Source of the DNA: JBCBKZ01 sp039026975 | Lineage (GTDB): Bacteria; Bacteroidota; Bacteroidia; J057 | Length of the DNA: 36,009 nucleotides | Assembly: GCA_039026975.1 (NCBI GenBank) | Contig: JBCCLI010000012.1 | Span: 1 to 36,009, forward strand | Direction: 5' to 3' | Shown: positions 16,401 to 25,240 of the stretch, one piece after another | Layout: each line of letters opens with the position of its first letter | Numbering within the stretch: the stretch's first letter is position 1 | The notes under the pieces: generated by a model | Seen by the model: only the letters and a program-made list of their open reading frames with translations | Told to the model about the DNA's origin: nothing | Databases searched by the model: none | Translations under genes and position numbers: made by a program

Positions 16401-17381
16401 ATGCAGAAATTGCCCTTTCAGCTTAGTTCCCTTCATCTTGTACTTGTATTTGTAGCTTTCCTCATCTGTCTATCAGCCTGCGATCTTGATGATAATACTA
16501 CCTTTCTGGAAGAAACACAGACTGGTTACCTCCTACATGAAAAGCAGACTGGAGGAAAAAATATCTTTTTTCTCTCTGAGGCTGGGATACTTCCTTCCTG
16601 GAATGAGGTTATTTCCTTGGCTGATGGAGAAGTAAGTGATATAGCTTCTTTCCAGCAAGAGCTATGGGTGGCCAGTGCAGCTACTAATGCGGTTATAGAA
16701 GTAAATGCGCTCAGTGGAACTCTCAGTAGAAAAGTATCTCTACCTGATTTTGCTCCTGATTTTATAGGGGTAGGAGAAGATATGATTCTGCTGGCAGATA
16801 GCAGCCGGAATGAAGCCTTATTCCTGGATAAAAGAAATGAAGAAATCATAAGGGTGAGTATTCCAGCAGTTGGGGGGAGGATAGGATATAAGAGCAGGAA
16901 GTTCTACTTACAGGCTGGTCCTTCCACCTTAATGATCCTCTCAGAAGATGCCCTTGCGGAGATTACCCGTCTACCCCTAGCACGGACTATTACAGACATT
17001 CAGGCAGATGCCAGCGTCTCCGTGATAGTATCCACGGCAGATAGTATGAGGTTTCAAGCGGTAGTTAATTATAACACAAACAGCTTTGAACAGGAAGAGA
17101 GATCAGTTTCTCATCAGAAAATTCGGCCCAGTCCCTTTTCCCGCCAATTATATGGGAAAGAGCAGCTACAGACCTTCACCTTAACAGATAATTTCCTCCA
17201 ACCAGTTAATCTTCAGCAGATACAAGACTTTGAAGTAGATTTTTTTGAGAACCACCTATGGGTCTTAAGAAATGACAGTTTATACCAGGTATTTGAAGAT
17301 GGGAACTTCCAGTTTCAACTAGCCTGTGAAGACGGTTCCCTGTTGAAATCCTATTTCTTCCAGGATTTTGTAGGTGATTAA
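16401..17381 (+). CDS. Lipoprotein with propeller-like repeats
   Basis: I do not recognise this 326-residue protein beyond its type. A signal peptide with lipobox LSAC places a lipidated Cys at 27. The mature part contains repeated short strands reminiscent of a beta propeller, for example IASFQQELWVAS, FIGVGEDMILLAD and FEVDFFENHLWVLRNDSLY, but the repeats are weak. It lies 15 bp after fabH and 102 bp before efp, on the same strand. This spot normally has no lipoprotein in the fabH-efp-accB-accC cluster. It may simply ride on the fabH transcript, as nothing in the sequence links it to lipid synthesis or translation. Confidence 0.75.
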   Translation: MQKLPFQLSSLHLVLVFVAFLICLSACDLDDNTTFLEETQTGYLLHEKQTGGKNIFFLSEAGILPSWNEVISLADGEVSDIASFQQELWVASAATNAVIEVNALSGTLSRKVSLPDFAPDFIGVGEDMILLADSSRNEALFLDKRNEEIIRVSIPAVGGRIGYKSRKFYLQAGPSTLMILSEDALAEITRLPLARTITDIQADASVSVIVSTADSMRFQAVVNYNTNSFEQEERSVSHQKIRPSPFSRQLYGKEQLQTFTLTDNFLQPVNLQQIQDFEVDFFENHLWVLRNDSLYQVFEDGNFQFQLACEDGSLLKSYFFQDFVGD

Positions 17382-17483
17382 TATTTCCTTTTTGTTAATT
17401 TGCCCCGGATTTTGGGTAAAAGTATGCCAGATAGAGATAGCATACATTCGGTTGAAAGCGGAAAACTATAAATGTAACCCCCC

Positions 17484-18050
17484 ATGGCAAATACATCTGA
17501 TATAAGGAACGGAATGACTTTCCGCTATAATGGAGAAATCTACTCAGTAGTATCTTTCCAACATGTGAAGCAGGGCAGAGGTGCTGCCTTTGTTAGGGTG
17601 AAAATGAAGAGCATCAACACTGGGAAAGTAATAGAAAACTCCTTTAATACCAGTACAAAAATTGAGGAGATTCGAGTCGAGAGAAAGAAGTTTCAGTATT
17701 TATACCATGATGGTAACTCTCTAGTATTCATGGATAATGATACCTATGAGCAGATTAATATTGAAGAAAAAATGATTGATGCTTTGGCGTTGCTACAAGA
17801 GGGGGAAAATGTAGACATACTGTTCAACACCCAAGATGATACTCCGCTTCAGGTAGAAATGCCCCAGTATGTCATTCAAGAAATAACGTACACAGAACCC
17901 GGTGTCAAAGGTGACACAGCAACCAACTCTTTGAAGCCGGCAACAGTTACTAGTGGAGCAGAAATTAGGGTACCTCTTTTCATAAATATTGGTGATAAAG
18001 TGAAAATTGATACAGCTTCTAAAGCCTACATGGAGCGGATAAAATCATAA
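17484..18050 (+). CDS. efp: Translation elongation factor P
   Basis: EF-P binds between the P and E sites of stalled ribosomes and speeds peptide-bond formation at polyproline runs. The 188-residue length, the N-terminal KOW-like domain, the central OB domain and the C-terminal TNSLKPATVTSGAEIRVPLFINIGDKVKIDT signature region (about residues 153-182) are all typical. The tip loop that enters the peptidyl-transferase centre reads HVKQGRGAAF, so residue 32 is Arg (codon 17577-17579) instead of the Lys of the common KPGKG loop. Arg at this position is the form modified by EarP rhamnosyltransferase in other bacteria. No modifying enzyme lies in this window. accB and accC follow at 28 and 31 bp spacing, so an operon is likely. 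Confidence 0.95.
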   Translation: MANTSDIRNGMTFRYNGEIYSVVSFQHVKQGRGAAFVRVKMKSINTGKVIENSFNTSTKIEEIRVERKKFQYLYHDGNSLVFMDNDTYEQINIEEKMIDALALLQEGENVDILFNTQDDTPLQVEMPQYVIQEITYTEPGVKGDTATNSLKPATVTSGAEIRVPLFINIGDKVKIDTASKAYMERIKS

Positions 18051-18078
18051 ACCTTCTCAACAAAACTTACGCGATACT

Positions 18079-18594
18079 ATGGAGTTTAAAGAAATTCAAG
18101 ACATCCTGAAGCTGGTTAATAAAACCGATCTCACAGAGGTAGAGATAGAAAAGAAGGATTTCAAACTAAAAATTAGAAGGAAGGCTCCTGAAAGCAATGT
18201 GATCTACGCTACTCAACCCGCATCTGCTATTGCCTCCCCCTCGCTAGCTCCAGCTGTCATGCCACCTGTGGCCGCTGAACCCACACCTGTTGCTGAGGGA
18301 TCTCCAGAACCTGCTAAGGCAGAATCAACTCCCGCAGCCCCTGAAAAAGATTATTATACTTTCAAGTCTCCTATGATTGGAACTTTTTACCGTTCTAGCT
18401 CTCCAGAGACGCCCCCCTTTGTGAAAGTGGGAGATACTGTCCAGAAAGGCTCAGTACTGTGCATAGTGGAGGCTATGAAGTTATTCAATGAGATTGAATC
18501 TGAAGTAGAAGGTAAGATTGTAAAAGTCCTGGTTGAGAATGCCCAACCAGTGGAGTATGACCAGCCTTTATATCTGATAGATACAGATGCTTAG
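18079..18594 (+). CDS. accB: Acetyl-CoA carboxylase biotin carboxyl carrier protein
   Basis: AccB carries biotin between the biotin carboxylase and carboxyltransferase halves of acetyl-CoA carboxylase. The 171-residue protein has the usual three parts: an N-terminal helical/strand region (1-35), a flexible Ala/Pro linker (about 43-90) and a C-terminal biotinyl domain (about 92-171). The biotinylation site is K134 in VEAMKLF, and the FKSPMIGTFYRS strand at 95-106 is also typical. It lies 28 bp after efp and 31 bp before accC on the same strand. This order is the standard operon and makes the assignment firm. Confidence 0.96.
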   Translation: MEFKEIQDILKLVNKTDLTEVEIEKKDFKLKIRRKAPESNVIYATQPASAIASPSLAPAVMPPVAAEPTPVAEGSPEPAKAESTPAAPEKDYYTFKSPMIGTFYRSSSPETPPFVKVGDTVQKGSVLCIVEAMKLFNEIESEVEGKIVKVLVENAQPVEYDQPLYLIDTDA

Positions 18595-18625
18595 GTAGGT
18601 AGTTCTTCTCGTTAATAGGATTCCT

Positions 18626-19966
18626 ATGTTTAAAAAAATTCTGATTGCAAATAGAGGCGAGATAGCCTTACGCATACAACGTACTTGTCGTGAAATGGGT
18701 ATAGGTACGGTAGCTGTGTATTCTACCGCTGACAGAAATAGCCTCCATGTAAGATTTGCTGATGAGGCCGTCTGTATAGGTCCCCCTTCCAGTTCTGACA
18801 GTTATTTAAGTATGCCTAACATTATTGCTGCTGCAGAAATATGTGGGGTAGATGCCATACATCCTGGCTATGGATTTCTCTCTGAGAATGCGGAATTCTC
18901 ACAGCTATGTGAAGACCATAAGATAAAGTTTATCGGTCCTAATGCAGAGGTAATATCTTCTATGGGAGATAAAGCTACTGCTAAAGCATCCATGATTAGC
19001 GCTGGTGTACCTGTGGTCCCCGGCTCAGAAGGGCTACTGGAATCTTTAGAGGAAGCATACGGAATAGCGGAAGAGATAGGATATCCCATCTTGCTAAAAG
19101 CTACTGCTGGTGGAGGAGGAAAAGGAATGAGGCGAGTAGATGAACCTGAAGGAATGGCTGATGCATGGAACAGTGCGAAAGCGGAAGCTGGAGCCGCCTT
19201 TGCTAATGACGGTCTGTATATGGAGAAGTTCATCCTCCAGCCCAGGCACGTAGAAATACAAGTGGTGGGAGACCAGCACGGTAACGTTTTTCACCTAGCT
19301 GAAAGAGACTGTACCATCCAGCGGAGGCACCAGAAACTGGTAGAGGAATCTCCTAGTCCTGTGCTCACTCCTGAGAAAAGGAAGGAAATGGGAGAAGCCG
19401 CAGTGAAGGCTGCTAAATATGTGAACTATGAGGGGGCTGGTACAGTAGAATTCATTTATGATATCCATGGAAACTTCTACTTCATGGAAATGAATACCCG
19501 TATTCAGGTGGAGCACCCAGTTACGGAAGAAATCTTTGACATTGACCTGATCAAAGAGCAAATCAATGTAGCTGCAGGAGAAAAGATTTCTGAATATGTC
19601 ATGCCTTCCGGCAGATACTCTATGGAGGTTAGAATTAATGCAGAGGATGTTTATAATGATTTCCGACCTCAACCGGGACATATTGACTACTTCCATAAAC
19701 CCGGTGGCCATAAAGTAAGAGTAGATACCCATGCCTTTTCAGGCTATGTAATTCCTCCCTACTATGATTCCATGATAGGGAAATTGATTGTAACAGCGCC
19801 TTCCAGAGAAGAGGTGATTGCTAAGATGGAAAGAGCCCTGGAAGAGTTTATTGTGGAAGGAGTAAATACTACCATTCCTTTCCATAAAAAGCTTATGCAG
19901 GATGAGCGTTTCCGTTCAGGCATATATGCGACTAATTTCCTGGAAGGCTTCAGTATGGAAGACTAG
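18626..19966 (+). CDS. accC: Acetyl-CoA carboxylase biotin carboxylase subunit
   Basis: AccC uses ATP and bicarbonate to carboxylate the biotin on AccB, the first half-reaction of malonyl-CoA synthesis. The 446-residue length is normal. The N-terminal domain starts with KKILIANRGEIALRI. The ATP-grasp glycine loop is KATAGGGGKGMRR (158-170), and metal and catalytic residues are visible in FMEMNTRIQVEHPVTE (E288, N290, R292). K116 and K159 are the expected ATP-binding lysines. The gene follows accB by 31 bp and is followed after 3-9 bp by cinA, so all three are probably translated from one message. Confidence 0.96.
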   Translation: MFKKILIANRGEIALRIQRTCREMGIGTVAVYSTADRNSLHVRFADEAVCIGPPSSSDSYLSMPNIIAAAEICGVDAIHPGYGFLSENAEFSQLCEDHKIKFIGPNAEVISSMGDKATAKASMISAGVPVVPGSEGLLESLEEAYGIAEEIGYPILLKATAGGGGKGMRRVDEPEGMADAWNSAKAEAGAAFANDGLYMEKFILQPRHVEIQVVGDQHGNVFHLAERDCTIQRRHQKLVEESPSPVLTPEKRKEMGEAAVKAAKYVNYEGAGTVEFIYDIHGNFYFMEMNTRIQVEHPVTEEIFDIDLIKEQINVAAGEKISEYVMPSGRYSMEVRINAEDVYNDFRPQPGHIDYFHKPGGHKVRVDTHAFSGYVIPPYYDSMIGKLIVTAPSREEVIAKMERALEEFIVEGVNTTIPFHKKLMQDERFRSGIYATNFLEGFSMED

Positions 19967-19969
19967 CAA

Positions 19970-21220
19970 GTGAGTATGATAGAAGCAGGCCTGATCAGTA
20001 TAGGAAGTGAGCTTCTCACTGGGAGAATTACAAACACCAATGCTACCTACATAGGGACTCAATTAAAGGAGGCAGGCTTTAGGCTCAGAAGAGAAGTATC
20101 CATTCCGGATGAGGAAAAGGATATAACCACCGCCATAGAACAGCTTTCCCAAGATTTCCCTATTGTTCTCATGACAGGAGGCCTGGGGCCTACACGCGAT
20201 GATATCACCAAGAAGATATTAGCAGAGATTACAGGGGGAAAGATGATTATTCATCCTCCTACCATGGAGAAAATCAAAGCCATAGCTGCTAAGTTTAATT
20301 TCCCCCTCACAGATGGGAATATAGGGATGGCATATGTGCCTGATAGCTGTATACCGCTTGAAAATAAAGTAGGGGCAGCGCCAGGGATGATTTTTGATCT
20401 GGAAGGCTTTACCCTCATCTCCATGCCGGGAGTACCTGCCGAGATGAAATACCTCATGACAGCTGAAATCATCCCTTACCTAAAGAAAACTAAAGATCCA
20501 GGTATCATTCTGCAAAAAGTGATCAGGACCAGAGGGATAGCAGAATCTAAGGTAGAGGAAGATATTTCTCATATTATTGATACATTTTCTGACCCGTTTT
20601 CCGTCGCTTTTCTTCCCCGGATGGATGGCCTATGGATAGAACTCACCGCCAAGGGGCGTTCTGATCAGGCACTACTCCTGGAGGAGGAACTGCTACACCA
20701 CCAAAGAAAAATTGAGGAGGTAGTCAAGGTATTTACCTACACTACGGAAGATAAGTTACTGGAAGAACTACTAGGAGAAATTCTGGTAGAAAAAGGACTG
20801 ACTATAGGGGTAGCGGAAAGCCTGACAGGAGGACGGCTAGCTATGAAAATAGTGAGTGTATCTGGTGCTTCAAGCTACTTTACAGGCTCTGTGACAGCCT
20901 ATGATACACGTATTAAGCGGGAGATACTCAAGGTTCCTGAAGAAGTAATAGCTAAACATACTGTAGTTTCTGAAGAAGTATCATCCTTAATGGCAGAGGG
21001 AGTAAGGACATTATTAGGGACGGATATAGGCTTATCCACTACTGGATATGCGGAAAGAGAGGGAGATACTTTACCCCACGCATGGATAGGATATGCTGAT
21101 CATCAGGGAGTTATCTCTATGAAGGCCCAAATGTACCAAAAGAGAAACACAAACATTGATAAAGTAGTTGCTATAGCAATGATCGAATGTTTAAAAAACA
21201 TTCGTATGCGTTTTGTTTAA
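19970..21220 (+). CDS. cinA: CinA-family competence/damage-inducible protein (nucleotide pyrophosphatase/NMN amidase)
   Basis: This 416-residue protein has the full CinA layout. The N-terminal MoCF/COG1058 domain (about 1-170) shows GLISIGSELLTGRITNTNA and MTGGLGPTRDDITKK. The C-terminal PncC-like nicotinamide mononucleotide amidase domain (about 260-410) shows GVAESLTGGRLAMKI and STTGYAER. Together they act in pyridine-nucleotide recycling, converting NMN to NaMN, and hydrolyse ADP-ribose-like compounds. Translation could start at GTG 19970 or at ATG 19976, two codons later; either leaves 3-9 bp after the accC stop, implying coupling. The active-site motifs appear intact. Confidence 0.93.
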   Translation: MSMIEAGLISIGSELLTGRITNTNATYIGTQLKEAGFRLRREVSIPDEEKDITTAIEQLSQDFPIVLMTGGLGPTRDDITKKILAEITGGKMIIHPPTMEKIKAIAAKFNFPLTDGNIGMAYVPDSCIPLENKVGAAPGMIFDLEGFTLISMPGVPAEMKYLMTAEIIPYLKKTKDPGIILQKVIRTRGIAESKVEEDISHIIDTFSDPFSVAFLPRMDGLWIELTAKGRSDQALLLEEELLHHQRKIEEVVKVFTYTTEDKLLEELLGEILVEKGLTIGVAESLTGGRLAMKIVSVSGASSYFTGSVTAYDTRIKREILKVPEEVIAKHTVVSEEVSSLMAEGVRTLLGTDIGLSTTGYAEREGDTLPHAWIGYADHQGVISMKAQMYQKRNTNIDKVVAIAMIECLKNIRMRFV

Positions 21221-21230
21221 GCATTATGCT

Positions 21231-21260
21231 TTGAGTAGATTCTCTCTTATTGTAGTTTTG
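21231..21260 (+). promoter_or_regulatory. Bacteroidota-type promoter upstream of the E2 gene
   Basis: TTG at 21231-21233 and TAGTTTTG at 21253-21260 are separated by 19 bp, an exact match to the Bacteroidota consensus TTG/N19-21/TAnnTTTG. Transcription would start near 21267, giving a leader of about 167 nt before the ATG at 21434. A second, weaker candidate (TTG 21332-21334, TAACTTTT 21356-21363, spacing 21) could give a shorter leader. Confidence 0.45.
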
Positions 21261-21433
21261 GTGTTAGGGTAAGGAGGTAGTAGGATGATGGCAAGAGAGA
21301 ATAAAAATTGAAAGCGTATGATAAGACTTTGTTGGAAGTATAGCCTCTCAGAGGTTAACTTTTAACAGAAAATACCCTTTCAACTATGGTCTAAGATTTG
21401 ACCCCTAGGTGTAACTGTTAATCCCCCGAAAAA

Positions 21434-22972
21434 ATGGCAAGATATGAATTGCTCATGCCTAAGCTAGGCGAAAGTATCATCGAAGCGACTATCCTAAACT
21501 GGACAAAGGAGGTAGGCGATTGGGTAGAGGAGGAGGAAGCTGTAGTAGAAATAGCCACAGACAAGGTTGACTCTGAAGTGCCCTCACCTGTGCAAGGTAA
21601 ATTAGTAGAAAAAGTATACCAGGATGGGGACGTAGTTCCCGTAGGAAGTGTGATAGCGGTGCTTGAGACAGTGGCAGAAGGAATAGAGGGGGAAGAGCCT
21701 ACAAGCAGTCCCCATGAAAATGAAGTGCTGGAAGAGATAGCAGAATCAAGCTTTGGGCAGCAGGTACCCTTTGTTCCTATGCCTATGGAACCCCTCCAGC
21801 CAGTGGTAGAAACCGCTACCGAGGTCTCCCAGGAGGCCCGTTTCTATTCCCCCTTAGTGCTGAACATAGCCAGAAAAGAAGGTATCTCTTCCAGGGAACT
21901 GGACCAATTAAGTGGCTCTGGAAGAGGGGGAAGGGTCACCAAACGTGACATCTTAAATTACGTGAAAGCTAAAGCTGCTAATGGAGAAGGGGTACATGCG
22001 GAAAATGGCGCCACCACCCAGACGCAGATAGAAGAAAGCTTACTAGTACCTCCCGTAGAAGAAATACCTGCTAATCTACTAGGGACCAAGGATATTCTCA
22101 CCAGAGAACTACCTACTTATAAAACTGAGGAAGTTCCTATCCCTGAAGTACAAGCAGACGTGGTTTCCCCAATGCCTAAGGCCCCGGAAGCTGCTCCTGC
22201 TAAGGACGTAAAGCCCAAGAAAGAGAAGCCTGCTGTACCGGAAATACTCTCTGCGCGAGATGATGCAGCAGAAATCATCCAGATGGATAGGGTCCGTAAA
22301 ATGATAGCGAAGAACATGACCAATTCCCTTCAGGTTTCTGCTCATGTTACCTCATTTGTAGAAGCGGATGTTACGGAGATCGTTCAGTGGAGAAATAGCA
22401 TAAAGAAAGACTTCCAGCATAAATACCATGAGAAGCTGACCTTTACCCCCATATTTGTCCAGGCGGTAGTACAGGCTTTACGTGAGCATCCTATGGTAAA
22501 TTCCAGTGTAGAGGGAGAGCAGATTATTGTAAAAAAGGATATTAATATAGGGGTAGCAGTAGCTCTCCCGAATGATAACCTGATAGTACCTGTCATCAAA
22601 CACGCTGATAGGCTGAATCTGGTAGGACTTACCGCAGCTGTAAATGATTTGGCAGCTAGAGCCAGGGAGAATAAACTGAAGCCTGATGAACTACAAGGGG
22701 GAACCTATACGGTTTCTAATGTGGGGACCTTTGGAAATGTGATGGGAACGCCCATCATTATGCAACCACAGGCAGCCATTATGGCTCTGGGCGCTATTAG
22801 GAAGCTACCTGCTGTCATTGAAACGGAGAGCGGAGATGCTATTGCCATCAGACAAAAGATGTTCTTATCACATTCTTATGACCACAGAATCATAGATGGT
22901 GCTTTGGGCGGTAGATTTGTGAAGAGAGTAGCAGATATCCTGGAGGCCTGGGACACCAGTCAAAACATTTAG
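21434..22972 (+). CDS. Dihydrolipoamide acyltransferase (E2 of a 2-oxo acid dehydrogenase)
   Basis: This 512-residue E2 core enzyme transfers an acyl group from lipoamide to CoA. The lipoyl domain (about 2-80) carries the lipoylated K44 in IATDKVDSEV. A long acidic/proline linker leads to the peripheral subunit-binding domain (about 137-176, FYSPLVLNIARKEGIS and GRGGRVTKRDIL). A second long linker precedes the catalytic domain (about 275-510), whose active site is H484 with D488 in SYDHRIIDG. There is a single lipoyl domain. Which 2-oxo acid is used (pyruvate, 2-oxoglutarate or branched-chain) cannot be decided, but the sequence resembles the 2-oxo acid E2 often unlinked to E1 in Bacteroidota. 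No E1 or E3 gene is adjacent. A racemase-family gene follows after 8 bp. Confidence 0.93.
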   Translation: MARYELLMPKLGESIIEATILNWTKEVGDWVEEEEAVVEIATDKVDSEVPSPVQGKLVEKVYQDGDVVPVGSVIAVLETVAEGIEGEEPTSSPHENEVLEEIAESSFGQQVPFVPMPMEPLQPVVETATEVSQEARFYSPLVLNIARKEGISSRELDQLSGSGRGGRVTKRDILNYVKAKAANGEGVHAENGATTQTQIEESLLVPPVEEIPANLLGTKDILTRELPTYKTEEVPIPEVQADVVSPMPKAPEAAPAKDVKPKKEKPAVPEILSARDDAAEIIQMDRVRKMIAKNMTNSLQVSAHVTSFVEADVTEIVQWRNSIKKDFQHKYHEKLTFTPIFVQAVVQALREHPMVNSSVEGEQIIVKKDINIGVAVALPNDNLIVPVIKHADRLNLVGLTAAVNDLAARARENKLKPDELQGGTYTVSNVGTFGNVMGTPIIMQPQAAIMALGAIRKLPAVIETESGDAIAIRQKMFLSHSYDHRIIDGALGGRFVKRVADILEAWDTSQNI

Positions 22973-22980
22973 CCATACAT

Positions 22981-23694
22981 ATGAAGACCATAGGATTGAT
23001 AGGTGGGATGAGCTGGGAATCTTCCCTGATATATTATGAGCTGATTAATAAGCTTGTGAAAGAACGCTTAGGTGGCTTCCACTCATGCAAGAGCCTGATG
23101 TATACGGTAGATTTTGCAGAGATAGAACATCTCCAACACATTGGAGACTGGAATGCCTTAGACTTGAAAATGGTAGATGCTGCCCAAAAGCTGGAAAAAG
23201 GGGGCGCTGATGTCATCATTCTTTGTACCAATACCATGCACCTCTGCGCTGAAGCTATTCGAAAGAGTGTTACCATTCCCTTCTTGCACATAGCTGAGGC
23301 TACCGGAGAAGCTGTCCAAGCACAAGATCTTAGAAAAGTAGGTTTGCTGGGTACGCGTTTTACCATGGAAAAGGACTTCTACAAGGGTATACTGAAAAAA
23401 AAATTCGGTATAGAGACTATCATACCTGAAGAGGCTGATAGAGAAATCATCCATGATACCATTTATGAAGAACTGGTACAAGGAAAGATTGAGGATCAAT
23501 CCAGGGAGAAGTTTAAAACCATCATTAAAAAGCTAGAGAGTGAGGGCGCAGAAGGCATCGTGCTGGGATGCACCGAGATTCCCCTGTTGATTCAACAAAA
23601 AGACGTAGATGTTCCCGTTTTCTCTACTATGGAGATCCACGCTACCAAAGCAGTAGAGTGGGCCATCCATCCCCATCATCAGGAGTTAGTTTAA
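22981..23694 (+). CDS. Aspartate/glutamate racemase family protein
   Basis: This 237-residue cytoplasmic protein belongs to the Asp/Glu/hydantoin racemase superfamily and looks closest to the YgeA/aspartate racemase branch. The N-terminal GLIGGMSWESS motif is typical, and both catalytic cysteines are present: C82 in ILCTNTMH and C197 in VLGCTEIPLL. These act as the two bases that invert the alpha carbon. D-amino acids for the cell wall or for biofilm control are possible products, but the substrate is not settled by sequence. The gene starts 8 bp after the E2 stop, and a strong hairpin follows it by 21 bp. Confidence 0.9.
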   Translation: MKTIGLIGGMSWESSLIYYELINKLVKERLGGFHSCKSLMYTVDFAEIEHLQHIGDWNALDLKMVDAAQKLEKGGADVIILCTNTMHLCAEAIRKSVTIPFLHIAEATGEAVQAQDLRKVGLLGTRFTMEKDFYKGILKKKFGIETIIPEEADREIIHDTIYEELVQGKIEDQSREKFKTIIKKLESEGAEGIVLGCTEIPLLIQQKDVDVPVFSTMEIHATKAVEWAIHPHHQELV

Positions 23695-23715
23695 TTCCCC
23701 CATTCAGAAAAAATA

Positions 23716-23748
23716 AAAGAGGTGCCAGCAGGAAGCCAGCACCTCTTT
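23716..23748. terminator. Bidirectional intrinsic terminator
   Basis: A 10-bp perfect stem (AAAGAGGTGC / GCACCTCTTT) with a 13-nt loop lies between convergent genes. On the minus strand the stem is followed by a rich T run (TTTTATTTTTT), so it is a strong terminator for the 23767-25236 gene. On the plus strand the T run is short (TTTCTGT), but it should still stop transcription from the racemase gene. Confidence 0.85.
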
Positions 23749-23766
23749 CTGTATAGGCTCTTATGA

Positions 23767-25236
23767 TTAAGACTCGAACTTCACCTTAATCACAGAAAGC
23801 ATTCTCCCTCTGTTCTGAAAGTAGACCATAATAGCCTCTCGGTTATTGATTTGTTCACAGAACTTGGGGTAGAACTCATTTCCGTACCTGTAATCTCTCA
23901 AGAGAGGTTGGCGGGCATTCACATCTCCTTCTATGCTGACCAGGTTGTAGTATATGTTCACATTCTTTTTCCTGGGCTTATATTCGTAGAAAATATATGC
24001 CCCTTGTCCGCCAACGGCATTAAAATAGCTAAGGTTGGCAGGCGATTCAGATACCTGATTCTTATCTATAATAGCATGCCATTCTATGCCTCCGGATCCA
24101 TCTACAGAGGTGAGCATCACATCTTCATAGTGGAATATTTCTCTATCCACCCAATACCCATACATATCTCTGTAAGACTGGTAGGTGATATAAAACTTCT
24201 CAGCTAGGAGCAGAACCCCTCCATCTGACCTAAGGATGATGTCCTTCAGGTAGAAATTACGGAGCTCTTTCCCTCTGTTGATCTGGGAACTAGATAGGTA
24301 ATTAGAGAGAAATTTTTCATCAAAGCGTTGGGAACTATTCATGAGAATATCCCCATTAGCTCCTATTTTTTGGAGGACTGTTCCTACAATTCTATCAGTG
24401 CTTTTGTTGGAGTAAAAACCAGAGACATAAATGTTCTCATCTCTGTCCAGCCTAAACGCCAGATCTGTAATGTACTTATCTCCCAACTCAATAGGGATCT
24501 CCATATCCTGTTGTGTTTGGCTATCATGCCTGTTGATAATGTACTTGAAATCATCTGCATCCTTAATGTTATTTACCCGGTAAAATTTCCCTAGTACATA
24601 CACATTTCCTTGGTTACTCACCTTCACAGATCTTACTCTAAGTCGGTTATCAGGATATTTCAGGTTGATTTCACCATTCACCACAAAATCTCCTGCATCA
24701 TCAAAGACATAATACAGAATAGTTTCAGAGTCTTTTTTATTCTCAAGGTTTTTATAACACAGTAGCCTCCTTTTATTGGGAGAATGCACATACTGAAGTT
24801 CTACCTTCTGTTCTTTCTGGTTTGGATAGACAGAAAGGATTTCCTCTTCCGTAATAGGGTCTCCATCCAGGGAATACTGGTAATAATAGGTCTTAATGAC
24901 ATTCTCTTTTGGAAAAAACTCCGAAACAAAAACGAGAATATTGGCTCCAATGACAGAGACAAAATCCACATTTTTTCGCCCGTTTTGTTCCATGAATTTT
25001 TCCGACCACTGCTTTTCCAGGTCCCCGCTATACTTGGTAATACTTAAGTATCTGCTAGAAGCATTGCTGCTGGGACCTAGGGTGACCATCCCCTTATCCA
25101 GGGGAGAGTATTCATAAAAATCCGGCTTGGGATCTTTCTTCCCGAGATCCAATCTTGCTACTACATTTTGTGCAGAAAGGAGAGAATAACTCCCCAAAAA
25201 GCTTATAAAAACAATCCAAATTGACAGTTTCCTCAT
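23767..25236 (-). CDS. Secreted propeller-like hypothetical protein
   Basis: I do not recognise this 489-residue protein by name. It has a clear signal peptide (residues 1-22, ending LLSAQ). The mature part consists of many short beta strands with motifs such as KVSNQGNVYVLGKFY, RLDRDENIYVSGFYS and ILRSDGGVLLLAEKF spaced along the chain. This resembles repeats of six- or seven-bladed propellers seen in Bacteroidota exported proteins. No lipobox or T9SS tail is visible, so it may be periplasmic or outer-membrane associated. It is transcribed with a tiny membrane protein 4 bp upstream and ends at a strong terminator. Divergently, a protein with related-looking blades fused to a caspase domain starts 349 bp away. 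Confidence 0.7.
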   Translation of the reverse strand: MRKLSIWIVFISFLGSYSLLSAQNVVARLDLGKKDPKPDFYEYSPLDKGMVTLGPSSNASSRYLSITKYSGDLEKQWSEKFMEQNGRKNVDFVSVIGANILVFVSEFFPKENVIKTYYYQYSLDGDPITEEEILSVYPNQKEQKVELQYVHSPNKRRLLCYKNLENKKDSETILYYVFDDAGDFVVNGEINLKYPDNRLRVRSVKVSNQGNVYVLGKFYRVNNIKDADDFKYIINRHDSQTQQDMEIPIELGDKYITDLAFRLDRDENIYVSGFYSNKSTDRIVGTVLQKIGANGDILMNSSQRFDEKFLSNYLSSSQINRGKELRNFYLKDIILRSDGGVLLLAEKFYITYQSYRDMYGYWVDREIFHYEDVMLTSVDGSGGIEWHAIIDKNQVSESPANLSYFNAVGGQGAYIFYEYKPRKKNVNIYYNLVSIEGDVNARQPLLRDYRYGNEFYPKFCEQINNREAIMVYFQNRGRMLSVIKVKFES

Positions 25237-25240
25237 GCAA

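Noticed and set aside
18868..19732. Long minus-strand open frames inside accC
   Set aside because: They lie opposite a well-conserved gene, lack recognisable domains and are best explained as shadows of accC codon use.
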